A stretch of DNA of 64,000 nt from Puffinus mauretanicus (taxonomy: Eukaryota > Chordata > Aves > Procellariiformes > Procellariidae). The translations under genes and the position numbers were made by a program. The stretch's first letter is position 1. Each line of letters begins with the position of its first letter. The notes beneath the pieces are model-generated. The model was not told the origin of the DNA, made no database searches, and saw only the letters and a list, made by a program, of their open reading frames with translations. This document shows, one piece after another, positions 25,701-40,700 of the stretch. The DNA is taken from NCBI GenBank assembly GCA_023333565.1, contig JAJKFH010002994.1, forward strand, positions 2,023,416 to 2,087,415, read 5' to 3'.

Positions 25701-28700
25701 TTCTGCAAGGCTCGGGCGGGATGGACGCTCTACCACTTCTGACTTGGTGCATCTCCTGTGTTGCAGGTATTTTCAGTGCCCTCCCAAGTTTGGCCTCTTT
25801 GCTCCCATCCACAAGGTGATCCGGATTGGGTTCCCATCAACCAGCCCCGCCAAGGCAAAGAAGAGCAAACGAATGGCCATGGGAGTGTCTGCCTTAACCC
25901 ACAGCCCCAGCAGCTCCTCCATCAGCTCCGTCAGCTCGGTGGCATCGTCTGTTGGGGGCAGGCCCAGCCGCAGCGGGCTGGTGAGTGGCTCTTTCCAGAG
26001 ACTGTGCAGCCTCGATCCACTTCTGTGACCCGGCTCTACAGAGTGGGAGGGTTGGGGTTTTGTTTCAGCAGCTGCACCGGGGCAGCTGCTGCTTCACCAT
26101 CAATGAGATGAGGGGAGTGGAGTGTGGGATGCTGTTACCCACCTTACAAATAGCACTCCCTCCATGGACACGAGAGCAATTGTGACCATTAAAGAGCCCA
26201 AAGTGCTATTTGCAATGGGATGAATCTCAGCTCCACTGTCAAAAGCAGGTTTTGTACAGGATCCCTGCAAAAAAATGCTGTTGCTTCTTGTCCCTCGTGG
26301 TTGCGTAGCAGCGTGCTGCTGTGTTGAAGAGCTGTGCGCAAGCTCCTGACTGCGTTTTACTGTGGAGGGCTGACACCCTCCTGGATCACATGCCTTGTGC
26401 TTTGGCAGGCGCTCAAGAAGGCGGACACAGAGCGGGCAGCAATATTATTAAAAGCTCTACCTCTGCCATAGTGTGTGCTGCATAGCACCTGCAGTCATCT
26501 TGGCTGGGGACGAGGGTGCCGTATCCATCACTGGGAGTGCATCCAACTAGCCCATGCCAGTCTCCAGTGGAGATCAGTCCTCCCAGCTGAGCTCGCTGAC
26601 TGCACCAGTGCAGGTCATCAATAAAATATATTTAAGAACGCAGATGATACAATACATAATAATCTTTCCTGACCCAATTCCCGCTCCACATCCTTTGGGA
26701 AATGGTCCTTTCGTTGCAGTGTAGCAGAGCTATTGAGCTTGTAAGTAGTGCCTAGATGTTTTGCAGACTTGTTAACCCCACCTGTAGGGCTCAGAGAATC
26801 TGGAGCTGGAACTGCAGCTCTGTGCAGCCTAACAAATGATCAATTGGTGAGCTGTATTTAACAGGGGACTTTGAGTTATTCTAGACTGGGAAGGACACAG
26901 CTTTACCCCTGTCTCTTTTGAATTCTCTTCCCCAGCTGACAGAGACCTCTTCTCGATATGCCCGAAAAATCTCTGGCACCACAGCTCTCCAGGAGGCACT
27001 GAAGGAGAAGCAGCAGCACATCGAACAGCTACTGGCAGAGCGTGACCTGGAGCGGGCTGAGGTTGCCAAAGCCACCAGCCACATCTGTGAGGTGGAGAAA
27101 GAGATTGCCATCATGAAAGCCCAGCACGAGCAGGTAGGAGGTGACATGGCTTTATCGCTAGCACGCAAATACCTGGCATCCTCTGAAAGTTTCAGATCGT
27201 GATAACGTTATCCGTGTATAGCTTCCTGATGTGAAACCTGGGCTCTGAATTTCTGCCTTTCATGTGGAGACAGCTTCCTGCATGGTGGGTTAAGCTGAGG
27301 CTCTTTCTCCACTCCAGCCAGTGGAATGTGTGCTCTCTCTGCCCCAAGCCAGGAGCAGAAAAAGGGCTGTGTCAGGAGGAGGACAGTAGATAGTTTGTGT
27401 CTGGCAGATCAATACATTCGAATGCCAAAATGCAAGTGGAGGGCAAACTTGTTCCCCTTAGCCACCCAGTCTGGCCTTGGCTGTGACTGCATTGCAGTGG
27501 TTTCTTGATGCTATCGGACACTGCTGAGAACATCAGCTCAGTTCATATGTCGCTGCTTTCCTGCCAGAGGGGATGTTTTTATCACATTAATAAAGTCAAG
27601 AGATCTGTGAGGAAAACAGACTGATCATATTAGCTTTTTTGCACAAGCATTTGTACAAATGATATTTTACGCATTTGAATGCTTACAGAGAGGAGTTGTG
27701 TTTGTGCTATTCGTCAATAAGTGGCTCTTCAGTGACTGCTGTTGCCCTAAATTCCTCACTCATGTTTATAAACGCCGGTCAGCTACTAGGGAGCGTTGAT
27801 GGCACTGTATATCTTTGCGTGGTGGGCCACAGCTGCCTGTCAGAAATGCAGGAGAAATTGGCAAATCAACTGCAAGCTGACATCTTCCTTGTGTGTAGTA
27901 TTTTCCAGTAATTACCAGTAACAAATGAATTAGCGCAAGTCTGAAATGACTTCATGCTTCATGATCAGGGCTGAATTGCATCTGGTCATGTCAGACCAGA
28001 TTTTCAAAACTGTTCAGGCTTCAGGTGCTTAACTCTTAATCAGAGCTAGATTCTCCAAAGGGTTCAAGTCAGAGAGGCACTGAAGCATGGATCAAATTTA
28101 CAAGTTGCTGGAGGTTGAGCAGGTTTTTTCTTTTTGATACCTACATACTGGCCTTTTTGGAAAATCTACCTTCTTTCCATAGCAGCCTCTGAAACAGATC
28201 ATCAAAACCTTCTGTTCCCTTGTTCTGATCCTTTTTTAAACAACTCTATACTTCAAACATTGTTTACTTTTGTGGCTCGGGCTCTTTTTTTGCTGCAGTA
28301 CGTCACGGAGGCAGAAGGAAACCTGCAGCGAGCACGAGCCCTGGTGGATGGGATGCAGAAGGAGAAGATTGAGCTGTTGAACCAGCTGGAAGAGGAGAAG
28401 AGGTAGAGGAGGAGTGGATGGGTGTGGGGGAGGTGAAGTCATGGGGGAGATGAGGCTTTTACCCAAGAACATCGTTCATTGGATCTAAGGAGAAGAAAGT
28501 GACTGGGAAGGTCACCTTTGGATGTCTTCCAGTGCTTCAAATGTGCTGTGTTCCCCTCTCCTGGCCACTGTAGTCTGCCTGCAGGTAGGGAAGGGGTGTG
28601 CTGCTTCAGGTAATGGGAAGTTTACAACAATTTTGCTGCAGTTGCACATCTAATGTGACTCTTGTCTAGGGTTGGGTATCCAGTACAGTGACTGCCCCCA

Positions 28701-31700
28701 TTTGCTGACAAACTGCTGCTAAGACAACTGAACAGTGAAGTATTTCCAATTAGTCTTGTACGTTCCTATGTCTTAGGGCTCTTAGAGGAGACTCAATGCT
28801 ATATCATTCGGTGGGATTGCAGTGAGCTAAATTCTGTGACGTGAGCAATCTCAGGTTTTTAATGTCCTCTGCTGAACCTGCCCCCTTGTTGCAATGCAAT
28901 TGAAAGGCAGAAGACAAACAGCCAGCCAGGACAGCTCATGCTTGGGATAGGGGCAGCTCTGTTTTGCCATCAAAAGGAGGTTCATGACTGGACCCACTTT
29001 CCTGCCAAATGTATGTAGCGATTAAGAAAAAAAGACTATCAGTTTCCATTCCTGTTTAGGACTCTCAGTGCTGGCCCTCCTGTGATGACCCTGATAAATA
29101 TTTGACAGGCTGCTTGCGTGTCCAAGAGCATTTGACCATGGCACATGTTGCACTGACAATACAAGGTGGACAACAGTTGATCTTCCGCTGCCCGTAGAAG
29201 GCCAAATAGTCTGGGTCTCCTCCTGGGCAGTGAAGTTGTTGAGGGTTTCCAGCCATCTTCCCTGTTGTTTGGTTCCCGACACAAAGCAGGGAGAAGCAGC
29301 ATTATTAGCCTGAAGGATCGGAGGGCTCCAGTAATATCAGTAACTCTGGGGTTTGATACCCTGACCAAACTCAGCCGTGTCACTGTGTAAACTGGAATTA
29401 CTCAGTAAAGGTGGGATTAACTCATGGCAAGGGTGTGGACGGTGATAAAGCTTTGCCTTCAGATATTCTTGGCTAAGGATACGGTATAAAAACAAAACTG
29501 GATGGTAAACAGAACTCTGCAGGTTGGGCCATCCCAGACCCCTACCCTTTCTGTACAACCTGGCTTTGCTAAAGACCATTTCTTTCCCCTCAGTTTGTGA
29601 TGTGATGACCTTAAAGACGTTCCTTCTGAGGAAGGGAAGTCAAACTGGAGTATAGCCTTCCTGTAGTGTGATTCATCATCTCCCCACATCCCAGAGGCCC
29701 CATCCCTGTGTATATGATGATGCATACATTTCCTCTCTGGATAAGAGTGAAGATCTGCTTGTCATTCGTGGAGTCCAATTGCTCCATATATATAATTAAG
29801 CTCTTCAGTGGGAATAGAAAGACATTTCTCTGTATTAAGTAACTGAAAACAGTGTTGATTTCAATTGAGTGATGCCCCTCCTGAGGATGAATTGTTCTTT
29901 CGTGCACAAGTCTCCCCCTTCTCCTGGTAGGCAGCTCACTTTCCCAGCTCCGGGAGGCCCTCTAACACAAGACAGCTGAGTTCTTTCCTAAATATCAACA
30001 GATGCCTCCTCTGATTAGAGGAGGTTTAGACAAGGAAGCTTGTTTATGAAGTTAGATATATACACTCACAGCTATTTTTGTCTGTAACAAAATCAGAGTC
30101 CTTACATCTGGCTACCAGCTCAACATCCTCCTCATTGCCTTTTTTTTAAATCAGTAAAGACAACAAAGAGACTGAGTTTAGCAGAAGATTGAATTGTTTT
30201 GTGTTGTTACTGGATTTTTCTCTTCAGACTTTGCAAAAGAGGCCTATGCACTTCTGCATTTGTGCATGTGATTTTTATGTGCATTTATGCATGACAGGCC
30301 TATACAATCTCTGGTGAAGGCTTTTCTGCCAGAGTAGCTCACCATTTCCATAATGTTGTGGAAACATTAAGCATTGCCCACCTTCTGCCAAGAAGGCAGA
30401 GGCTCTGATTCCCCTGGAATATTTTGTATGGACCCTGTGCATTTGGCACAGGAATTGCCCAGTGCTCGGCTGCAGGATAACAAGATCTAAGAAAACCAGT
30501 GAAACCTGGTTGTGGCTTTCACGTTTTCAGGATCCCAGTGGCAGTGAATAGCAGTTGTGCTTGCTGAGAGGTGGTGCAGCAGAAACAGCATGTCTGTGAG
30601 CACGTACCTTGCAAGAAGGCAAATGTTTGCTATGCGGAAGGCTTGCTTATTGACTGTCTTGCTCCACGTGTCGTGCTGGTTAGCTTCTGCCCAGCTGTTT
30701 TTGTGCAAAGTTAGTCTGTATCCCTCTCCTCTCAGACTTCGGTTGTGCAGGGGAGGCCCATGTGCAATGGCTGCTTAGAAATGGGATGCTGATCTGGGTG
30801 TTACTGATTGCTATTTGTGTCTTTTCTCTTCTCCAGGAAAGTGGAGGACTTGCAGTTCCGTGTGGAGGAAGAATCCATCACAAAGGGGGATCTGGAGGTA
30901 ATTCCTAACACCCTTACCAAAACATGGGGTTAAAACCTGAAATTGCATGTGGGGCCTCACCTAAGTAATTCCTGCCACCTTTTGCTCTACTCTAAACAAA
31001 TACATTATCTTTATTGATGGCTTTGGACCTGCTGCAGAACACCGTGGTATAAACTGTGAAGATTGTTCTTTGGTGTGATGCCCAATGACTAATAATGCTA
31101 GGAGCTGCCTAGAATTAATCACATGCAGCCAGCCTGGCTTTAAATGTTGCCATGAGTTGCCAAGCCATGTTAAAATCTGACTGTATCTGAATGCATTTCA
31201 ACATATGTTTTTCCACTGTAGAAATAATTTGACTGCTCAGTCACTGTCCCTGCAGTGTCCTGTTATTAGCAGCTAATTGGCACACACAATCTCCCAGTCG
31301 GATGCTATTCTATTCCAGCTGAAATGCTGTGTATCGTTTGATCTGCAGTACCCTCGTGTGGAGTCCTCTGCCCACGAGCATGGGGTTTGATGCTAGGATA
31401 CCCTTTCATTTGGAAGGGTTGTTGCTCAGAGCGATGCTGTTGCATATTGTGCAAACTGGAAGTGGTGTTGGGAGCTTGCCCTTGAGGGGGAGGCTTTTCT
31501 GTGGTGGGGGAAAAAAGGAAAAGAAAATACTCCTGTGAAAGCAAGGCTCTGCTCTACATGTGTAAATCGGGACTTTCCCTTATCTTTAGCTAGATTGCTA
31601 GGTTAGGAACAGCCAGAAATGTCAAGGGACCTGCTCCTGTGCTTCAGTCATATCAATAATAGCCCAGGAAAATGGGAAAACTAGGCAACGGAGCACGTTG

Positions 31701-34700
31701 CTATGGCTTTGACCCTCTTGGCATAAACCTCTCCTCTTTATCCAGAAGCTGAAGCAGAGTAATGTGTTTGACAGGGTGTAAATTAGCAATGCACTGATAG
31801 CAGACCTTTGCTGAAGGACGGCAAGTGCAGTTTCTGCCTAGTGCGTGGGTGCCAAATCAGGTTTCTGTCGATTCCTGTTTGATTCCTTGATTCTGTTGAG
31901 CTTAGATGATAGGTTTCCCCAGTGCTTTAGAGAAGGGCGATTGATCCATCGCTCCCATTGAGAGTGGATTGTCCCTGTGTAAGCTTTAAGCGTTTAAGCC
32001 TGGCTGTGGAGCAATGGCAATGGGACCAGGGTTAGCTAGCAGGTATATTTAGATATATTTTTAAAAAAAACCACCATGTTTTAGCAAGATGGTAAGCTGC
32101 TGTGACATAAGTGCTCCTGCAACTGCAGGTCCCAAACTGAGGATAGATCTAATTTTCATTTGGGCTGGAAAGGAGTTGCTTTGCAATGGGGATGTGGCGA
32201 AGCTTCTTGCAGGCTGCCAGGGTCCTGTCCCCACTTCCATGTTCGTCTGTACAGAAGAACAAATAACTTCTTAGTGAAGAGCCATGGAGCAGCTTGGTTT
32301 CCTGCGATCCAGAGAACTGGGATGTTCCCCCGTGGGTCCAACACCGGTGACAGCACAGGCACTGTCAGAGGACTTTGGTCAGTTTTTACATTCTGTCCTG
32401 TCTAATTTGGATGCTCAGACTGAATGACTGACCCACTGGAGTTAATTCTCACCTCCCTCCTTTGTTGTGGAGGCAGTTAGGATTTCCAGAAGCAAGTAAT
32501 TCACTTAAAGAAAAAAATCTGTCATTGGAAATCAGGGGGATAAATGCTCCTTCATGTTGCAGTATGTTTCATGGAAAATGGTTGTTCGTGATATTCTTTA
32601 AAATCACAACGAAGTCCACTAGTGGCTGCTGGCACAGCCCTTCGCATCCCTGGCTAGAGCTCAACGAACCACCCAAATACCAAAAGCAAAACACAGTGAC
32701 AGTTGTCTCCCCTCCTCTGGTCTTGTAGTCCTCATACAGCAACAGCCCTCTTCTGAGTACTCAGAGGAGAATATTTATCTTGCCCTTACCATCATGTCTG
32801 TTACTGGCTGTTAAGAAAAGATTATCTTCTCTGTGGTCCCTGGATCTAGGGTTTCTGCTGAAGGCTAGGCTAAATCCCATGGTATTTCTCATAATATCAT
32901 GTAGTTTTGGAACAAAGCTGGGACTCTCGGGTGTGGAGCGTGGCAGGCAGCATCCCTAGAAGCTCTTTGAGTAAAGAAATCAATGTGTCTGAAGCCTGGT
33001 CCAGTTTTTGGACGTCTGATAAAGAAGGAGGAGCTGCGGATTTAGCCTTGAAATGTAGTTGTGAATTCAACCCATTTTTGATCCTGGTTGGCAATGCTGA
33101 TGCTATAGTGCTTTGGAAGGTGAAAAGCAATTGCAGGAAAACAAAACATTTTAAGAAGGGCTTTTCATGGTGGAAGACTGTGTTGTTATAGGAAATATTA
33201 ACCTCTTCAAGGAACTATCTCATGCTCATCTCCTGGAACCTATCTCATACCTTGAACACCGGTGGGAAGTCAGTTTGTAATTTGTGAATAGTAATTTAAG
33301 GCTAATAGCAAGAAGGAAGTCTAAAATTCAGATCTGAACTTCCTCAAAGTGCAGGAAAACTTTGGATTTGAGGCTCTGAATCATACTGGCTAGGCAAACC
33401 AATTTGCTTAAAATAAGAAATAACACAGGACTTGATGGGAATCTTAAGTGAAGGTATATTTAAGGACTGTAAAAACAGTTGATCTAACTTTCTTCCCTGA
33501 TTATTTTTCTCCTCTATTTTCATGTGTTTTTCCAGACTTGGAAAATAGCAGGATTGGTAGATACTGAGCAAGCTTGGCTGGGAACTTGAGCGTCAACCTC
33601 AGGAGTGTTGAGAGAGTTTCTGTGGGAGATTCAGAGATTAGTTTTGTGATAGGTCAGCATCTTCAGGTAGCCAATATCTGACGTGCTGCCACCAGTTAAG
33701 GTAATTTCAAAAGTTTGTGTTGCTGAAGTTTCACTTGGGGATTTTGAGCTAGTGTAAATTGAGGAAAATTAGTGTCAATGGAGTAATTATCCCTGTAAAT
33801 AAAATCAAGCCTGGAGCTCCATCTTGAGATGCGGATCTTTGAGCTTTGCAGAGAGTGGGAGGAGCCACTCACTACAAAATTAAATTTCTTTATTTTTCTT
33901 ATTAGGATACATTCAGCCAACTTTTGCACTTCAGTGATATTATTTGGGGGTTTTGATAACGTTTGGGTCTTTGAGACCACATCTTTTTTTTTTTTCTTCC
34001 CTCAGGGGTCAAACAGACCACAGAAAATATGGAGTAGTCTGAATATATCTGGCAGTTGAGATCTTGACCACCTATGAATACATATAATGATACCTTTCAA
34101 GCCATAAGAGAAAACACGGATTTTTACAAACTTCAGTTTCCATCATTTGTACACAACTAACCAAAACTTGCTTTATAGTAGGAAAGGGCAGAAAATCCAA
34201 TGGTTCCAATAGAAAGAGGGGGAAGCAAATAATTATATGGAAAACGAAGGGAAGAAAATGGGGGTTAAAAAAAAAATAGTTCTGATCAGGTTTGTTTGGT
34301 TTTTGGTAGGTCCAGTTTAATTCAAAGGCAAATGTTGGTTTTGAAAGCTAAAAAAAATGTGAAGGCCAGAGTCTGCATGCATTTTCCCATGTCTCCTCTC
34401 CTCTTTTATTTATGGGAAATTTTACATGATATTACAGTGGTCGTTGTAAAGCCCTGAGGTTTGCCACCAAGTGCAGCTGTATGGTACTTCGGCTTTAAAA
34501 GTGAAGGGCACCAAAGCAATGCCCTGAGTCAATGCTCCTGGATTTGGCAGGTTACATAAACTTCTTGTGCTTAGTTTACTCATCTGTTTTAAAAAAAAAA
34601 ACAAAAAAGCAAAAACAAACAAACAAAAAAGTTGTTTTGCGTACAAGACTGTTAGGGTCTTCGTGTGCAAAAATCACTCTGAAATTCATAGCAGCCCTAT

Positions 34701-37700
34701 TCAAACCTAAAGCACTGATTTATAGAGCAGTTTGGTATCTAAATTTCTTTGCTTTGCTTTCAGTGCAGATATTTTTGGTTTTAGCAACATGCTGTGTACA
34801 GTATGACCTGCTTTTTCTTCCCCACCTAGTGCAGGGTTCAAGCTGTCTCCGGAGCAAAAAGAGGATGGGAACTTCCAACTCTTTTCAGTCTACCTGGTGA
34901 TTCTTCCTGAGGAGAGATGCGGAGAATCATTGCAAGGTCTTTGCATTGGCTTATGTAGTGCAAGGGTCTTGTACTGGTGGTCTGCAGCGGTGGGAGCTTT
35001 GCTTTTTAGGAAGTGTCTTCCGTATAGTCTTGATGCAGGAAAACACTGAAGCGCCTTTCTAATGCAGAGGGATGTTTTCCCATCACAGATTCCATTTTCT
35101 TGCAAATAGCCACTACGAGTACCATGTAAAATCCTGTAGTGACCATTTTCTGTTTGGTTGGGTTTTTCCTGCTTGTTTGGGTCTTTATTCTCCTCCTGTT
35201 GTGAACTGCCTTTCCTTGTCTTGTACACTGAAGATGATGTTGCAGCCTTCTCTTTCCCTCTCTTTCTCTCTCTCTCCCCCTTCCCCTTTTCCCATTTCCA
35301 CTGTTCTTCTTTTTTCCCTATGTGTGACCAGACTCAGACGCAGTTGGAGCATGCCCGAATACGGGAGCTCGAGCAGAGCCTGCTGTTTGAGAAGGCACAG
35401 GCTGAAAAACTCCTCAGAGAATTAGAGGACACCAGGGTAATCGACCCCCACTTGCCCTGCCTGCAGAACAGCGTGCTTGCCCCCTGCGTTGATGCTCATG
35501 ACGCCTTGCTTTGGGTTTCTTTGTTTTTTGGTTTGTGGGGTTGATTGGTTTTGGCTTGAATTTAGGCTTCCCTGATTTTTTATTTGTTTTTTTCTTTGCT
35601 CTCTCTCCTGGAAATGGTAGTACGATATAATGCTAGCTTTGCTTCTTGTGTGGGGACTTGTTTCTCAGATTGAGTTTGCTTCTCTGCCCCATGCCACCAT
35701 TTGACACATGAGCTCTTCACAATTCATCTTTCAATTAACGTGCCCAAATAATACCTGCACCCTGCACAAATCATTCTGCCTCGAGGCTCCCTCAGGCTGT
35801 AATAGAAAATAACATTGCAATCGGCATTCCCTTTGTCCTCCCTCCAGCTGTGGGAGCTGCCATCTGAAATGGAAGATACTGGTGAGTGCAGGTGGACCAG
35901 CTCTGATCCTTGGCCATTCCTGCAACAGGACAGGCTGCCCAGATGAACAACGCACCCGATCCTAAAAGCAGCCAGATTCGGAAAAGGCTTTTCCATGCTG
36001 GTGTGGTGTGGGAAGCGGCAAACTTGCCTACAGTGAGCTTGCTCCTCACCATTGGATTTGTTAGAGCTGTAGAAAACACAAACATGGGGTTCTCTAAAAG
36101 GGCTAAATGGTGTGAATGCCCCCGTGCCCATCTAAAATAAAAAATACCCAGCCTCCTGGGCTGATGGTTAGTGGGGAAAATGGCAATTGAAATGAAATGG
36201 AGTTGACCACTTGTGTTTTGGCACTGGAAGATCCGCTTGGTTTCCTTGTTTCTTCTGCCTTTTTCTAATACTTCATCTAGTCAAATCTCTTCTTCTCCTT
36301 CCATAGCTGCAGCCCCCTGAACTCCCTGTGACCAGCAGGTAGTTCAGCCCTGTTAGGTTACATTCAGATCGTAAGACACTGATCCATAGCACTTATGCTG
36401 AGTGTTAACCATGGCCAGATTTATTGTCTTGCATCCTCTAGCCTTCTACGTTATTTTTACTTTGCTAATAAACTCTAACAAGTACTCATGTGTAAAAATC
36501 CCTTTTCCTTTTTACACCAGGGTAAACAAATTACGATGCAGAAGAGAGGTCTGTAGGCTGAGGATTGCTGAGCAATAAAGGAAACATGATATGCTTAATG
36601 CTGGTTTCAACGCTTGTGATATTCCTGCATGTGCAGTCACATTTCCTCTGTGCATCATCTGGCAAGATGCCTAGTCTGGAAATATAATGCCCTTTCAGGA
36701 CATTATTTTTCATAAACCGCTGTTGCTCTCTAGCGAATTTCAAGGGTTGTTTCGAAGATGTGTGTTTCTCTGTGGAAACGAGAGGCTGATATTAGAAAAA
36801 ACAAATTGCAATTGGCACAAAGACATAACTGTTAGTTATTGGTGATAGTTACCCTGGTGCAAAACTGTACTCGAAGTGGAGGGTGCTGGGTATTCTTTTC
36901 CTGTTTATTTGAAGTTTGACTAATGTACTTTGGATTTACTTCCACTGGAGCACGCTTACTAAAAGGAAGGATGCAGCGATGAGAGGTGGGGACTGACTTT
37001 GTCTTCTCTGTCATGTTGCAGTTAACCACGGTAGCGGAGAAGTCCAGAATCCTGCAGCTGGAGGAGGAGCTGAGCCTCAGGCGCAGCGAGGTGGATGAGC
37101 TTCGGCAGTGCCTCAGGAGCTCTCACCAAGCAGAGACCCCTGAGCATAACCTTGGCTTGCAGTCAGAGGCTCTTCGTCTACGAGATCAATTGCTGTCTGC
37201 CAACAAGGAGCATCAGAAGGAGAGCAGCCAGTTAAAGGAGAAGTACGAGAAGACGTTAAAGAAGTACCAGCAGGAGATGGAGAAGCTGAAAGCTGTCAAT
37301 GAGAAGTATTCACAGGAAATCGTTGACCTAAAGCATAAAGTTCAGCAAGCCACTAATGAGAACATGGGGCTCATGGACAACTGGAAGTCCAAGTTGGACA
37401 CGTTAGCTTCTGACCACCAGAAGTCTCTGGAGGACCTCAAAGCCACATTGAACACAGGCCCCGACACCCAGCACAAGGAGATTGTGGAACTGAAGGCGGT
37501 GGTGGAGAGTATAAAGATGGAGCACCAGCTTGAGTTGGAGAACCTGAAAGCAAAGCATGACATTGAGACAGCTGTTCATATAAAGGAGAAAGAGAGCCTC
37601 AAACTGAAGTTGCAGGAGGCTGTGGATGAAGTGGAAAAAAGCAACAGCAACTGGAAAATGCAACTGGAAACCAAAAGCAATCAGCACCTTCTTGAGCTCC

Positions 37701-40700
37701 AAGATGTGAAGGACAAGTGTCGAGATGCTGAGCTGAGGGTGCATGAACTGGAGAAACTTCACGGTGAATATAAAGATCAGACACAAGCAATAGCTTTCTT
37801 GAAAGAGCAGATTTCTTTGGCTGAGAAGAAGATGTTGGACTATGAAACATTGCAGAAAACAGAAGCCCAGAGCAAACAGGAGATCCACAGATTGCAGGAA
37901 AAAGTTCTTGTGTTAGAGAACAAGCTGCAGTCCATGGAGGCCCTGCATCCTTCTCAGCATGCAAACGTATGACTTCTGGGTCATTCTGCTTGTTTGTTAT
38001 CACTGTTAGTAACCCTTCCTAGGAGTAGCCCTCAGCTGCTGCCTTGTGCGATTTTCTGAGGCTTCTATGCCTCAAAGCATCTGGATGTTTTTACCTTCCA
38101 TTGATAGTGCTTTTTCTGCACTGCATCTCCATGCTGAAGGTGTCTTCCCATTCTTGAAAGCCAGTACAGTGGCACAATTAGATGAAATAAGAGTCAAGAG
38201 AAGCAAGTGGGCCCCATCTGGGCTTGAAGGCACATGAGTGCTGTGGCAGCAGAATAGGACTATCGTAGTTTGTCGGGGGTGGGCTCTCATCCTGAGCAAG
38301 CAGTGTCCTTAGTTGAAAAAGCATCATTTCTACAATAGCTGTTGTCCTCCAAGGAGCTGCAGCAGCCTTAGTGTATTATTGAGCAAGGCCCTTTAGGGGT
38401 AGGTGGAGGACAGGGTGGAAGAAGAGTCATTGCCCATGCTGAGAGAGAGCACGTAGCTTGCTCAGCACGTGGGGCATGGTTTGAGAGCCTCGGTTAGGGG
38501 GCTGAGCCGATGGGATTGGGTGGGAGGAGCGAGCCAGCAATGCGGCAGAGGCAGCGGGGAGGCTTTGCAGCGTGTACAAGAGATACGGGGAAACGCTGCC
38601 TTTAAGGATTGTAGCGGAAGAGCTGCTAGCAAGGGTCAGGATGGCACCAGGCTGGGGAAATAAAATGCCTGATTGAGTAAGAGTCCTGAGCCTCCCAGGG
38701 AAGGCTAGAATAAGAGCAGTAATAATACAAAAAAGTCAATTTTCTGTGGTCTTTGTGTCTTTTTAAGTCATCCTCATTTTTTTGACTGTTTGCCACAGGA
38801 TGCCATCCTGCCTTTGCGGCACGGCACAGGGACACGTGGCTGGCTTTGCACTAGAGTGAGGAGAGGATATTGCTACTCGTGGCTCTAGGCTGCTTGTGTT
38901 TGGATTTTGCATGAGAAATGAGCAAAAAACAGCTTACAACTCGTCCCTGTGGGGATGCAGAAAATGGAAATAAGCCATGAAATGTCCATGTTTTAAGAAT
39001 ACTTATTTGAAATCTGTTGCTGGCGATGTAGTCACTGTTCCAGACTGAGGTGCCAATGAAGTGAATACAATGCCTATGTTTAATTTGCCAACGTGAACAG
39101 CCCCACTGAAATTGGTTGCACCTCTGGGCAGCAAAGTCAAGCCCATGAATTACTGCTGGCCAAATCAGAGCTTCATGCCACGCATGCTGAACTGGACAGG
39201 AGAGGCAAAAGCCCAAGGAGGAATCTACAGCATTAATGGTGTTCCAAGGGTTGCTCAACATGTTTCATCTAGTAAAGACAGTCGTGAGCTATAAGTACAG
39301 CCAGGGCCCTGGGAAAAGTGGGTTGTTACTACAACATGTCACATATTACAGCCAATATTCAAACAGGAATGAATGTAAAAGAAGAAGCTGGAGGCTTGTT
39401 CCAGAGCCCTTTAAATAAATGAGAGGGCTCTGGGGGATATTGATATTGGATTAGAACCAGGGAGTCTTGAAATAATTATTTTAAATATGTGTCGATTAAA
39501 ATCAGGAAAATGTGGGAAGAAACGCATGGGTGAAAGCCTTTGAGTATCACAGGACAAATTCTATTTTTAAATGTCTTAGCTAATTTAATGTGACTGCAGT
39601 ATTAACTATCCAAATATGTAAAACAAACAAATGTGTCTTGTGACCATCTTTCCTAGACCTTCAAGTGAGAACCACAACTGCGCTTCCAAGGAGCAGTTAA
39701 ATAGTTTTTCCGTACCAGAAGTGCATCAGGCAGCGTATTCCCCCTTTGGGTGTGCTCCTGCTTCTGTTCAAGTCGTATCCTGCAGCCCACTTGAGCTCTC
39801 GGGCTCTGATCTCGGGGCTTTCAGCGGTGGTGGCCACAGCAACTGCTTGATCCGGGGCATGTGCTGAGGTCCCACCAAAGGCTGCTGGACGTGAAGAGGC
39901 TTGAAGGGCTGAATTGTGGCCTCTGCAATGGAAAGCTTGGCCGTGAGCTCTGCGGTCTCTGGCTTTTCATTGCAGTATAGACAAAAGAGGATGGCAGAAT
40001 CCTCTATGTGGACCAGCATTTGCTTTTTATTATTTTTATTAATATATTCATTCTCCAATAATTATTATTTTATCAACGTTTTGTTACTGTTTTTATAACT
40101 TTGGGCACAGTTAGATTCTTCAGAAGTTGAGGAACTTGTTGTCTGATAGGTCTCAAGCTGAATGCTAAAGAGCATGTGCACCTGAATACTTGCTGTGATT
40201 AACCACAGGAGACTGGTCCAAAGAAGGGCAGCTCTTCCATCGCTCTGCACAAACTCTGGGTGTGTGAAGGCTGGAACCAGAGCTTACAGGGAAAGCCTGA
40301 TCTCTTTTCCCTGCTGGGTGAATCTCGCTGTTGTGCTCAGCTGCCTGTTGTGTGTGGGCACGCTCCGATGGTACTGGTTAACCTTCAGTAGTACCCAACT
40401 ACTGGTAGAAGCGACTCCTCAAAAGCCCGTGTTTCCCTCTCAGGAAGGATGTAAAACATTGTAACTTGGGTACCGGATGCACTTCTGCTTTGGATGGGGC
40501 TTTGTGGTTGTTAACTTTCCTTTGAACCTTTGGGTAAAGGGCTGTTTTACATCTCATATTTTACATTTATTTCAGATGATTGAAACTAATGATATTTCAG
40601 AAGAAAAGATAAAGATGAAGCAGGCTATGGAAGGTATGAAATTTTACTGTTTTTTCTTGGAACACCCTGTTCTTGTGACTCATTTGCCTTCCTTTCCTCT

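Larger units (their letters stand above)
30898..35331 (+). other. CLIP2: CLIP2 intron (4.4 kb)
   Basis: The intron ends in a very long pyrimidine tract (35246-35293) and acceptor tgtgaccag. An A-rich simple repeat lies at 34591-34630 and a T run near 33984. No gene was recognised in it. Confidence 0.85.

Noticed and set aside
37403..37888. 161-codon minus-strand frame inside CLIP2 exon 8
   Set aside because: Antisense shadow of a Leu/Lys/Glu-rich coiled-coil exon.
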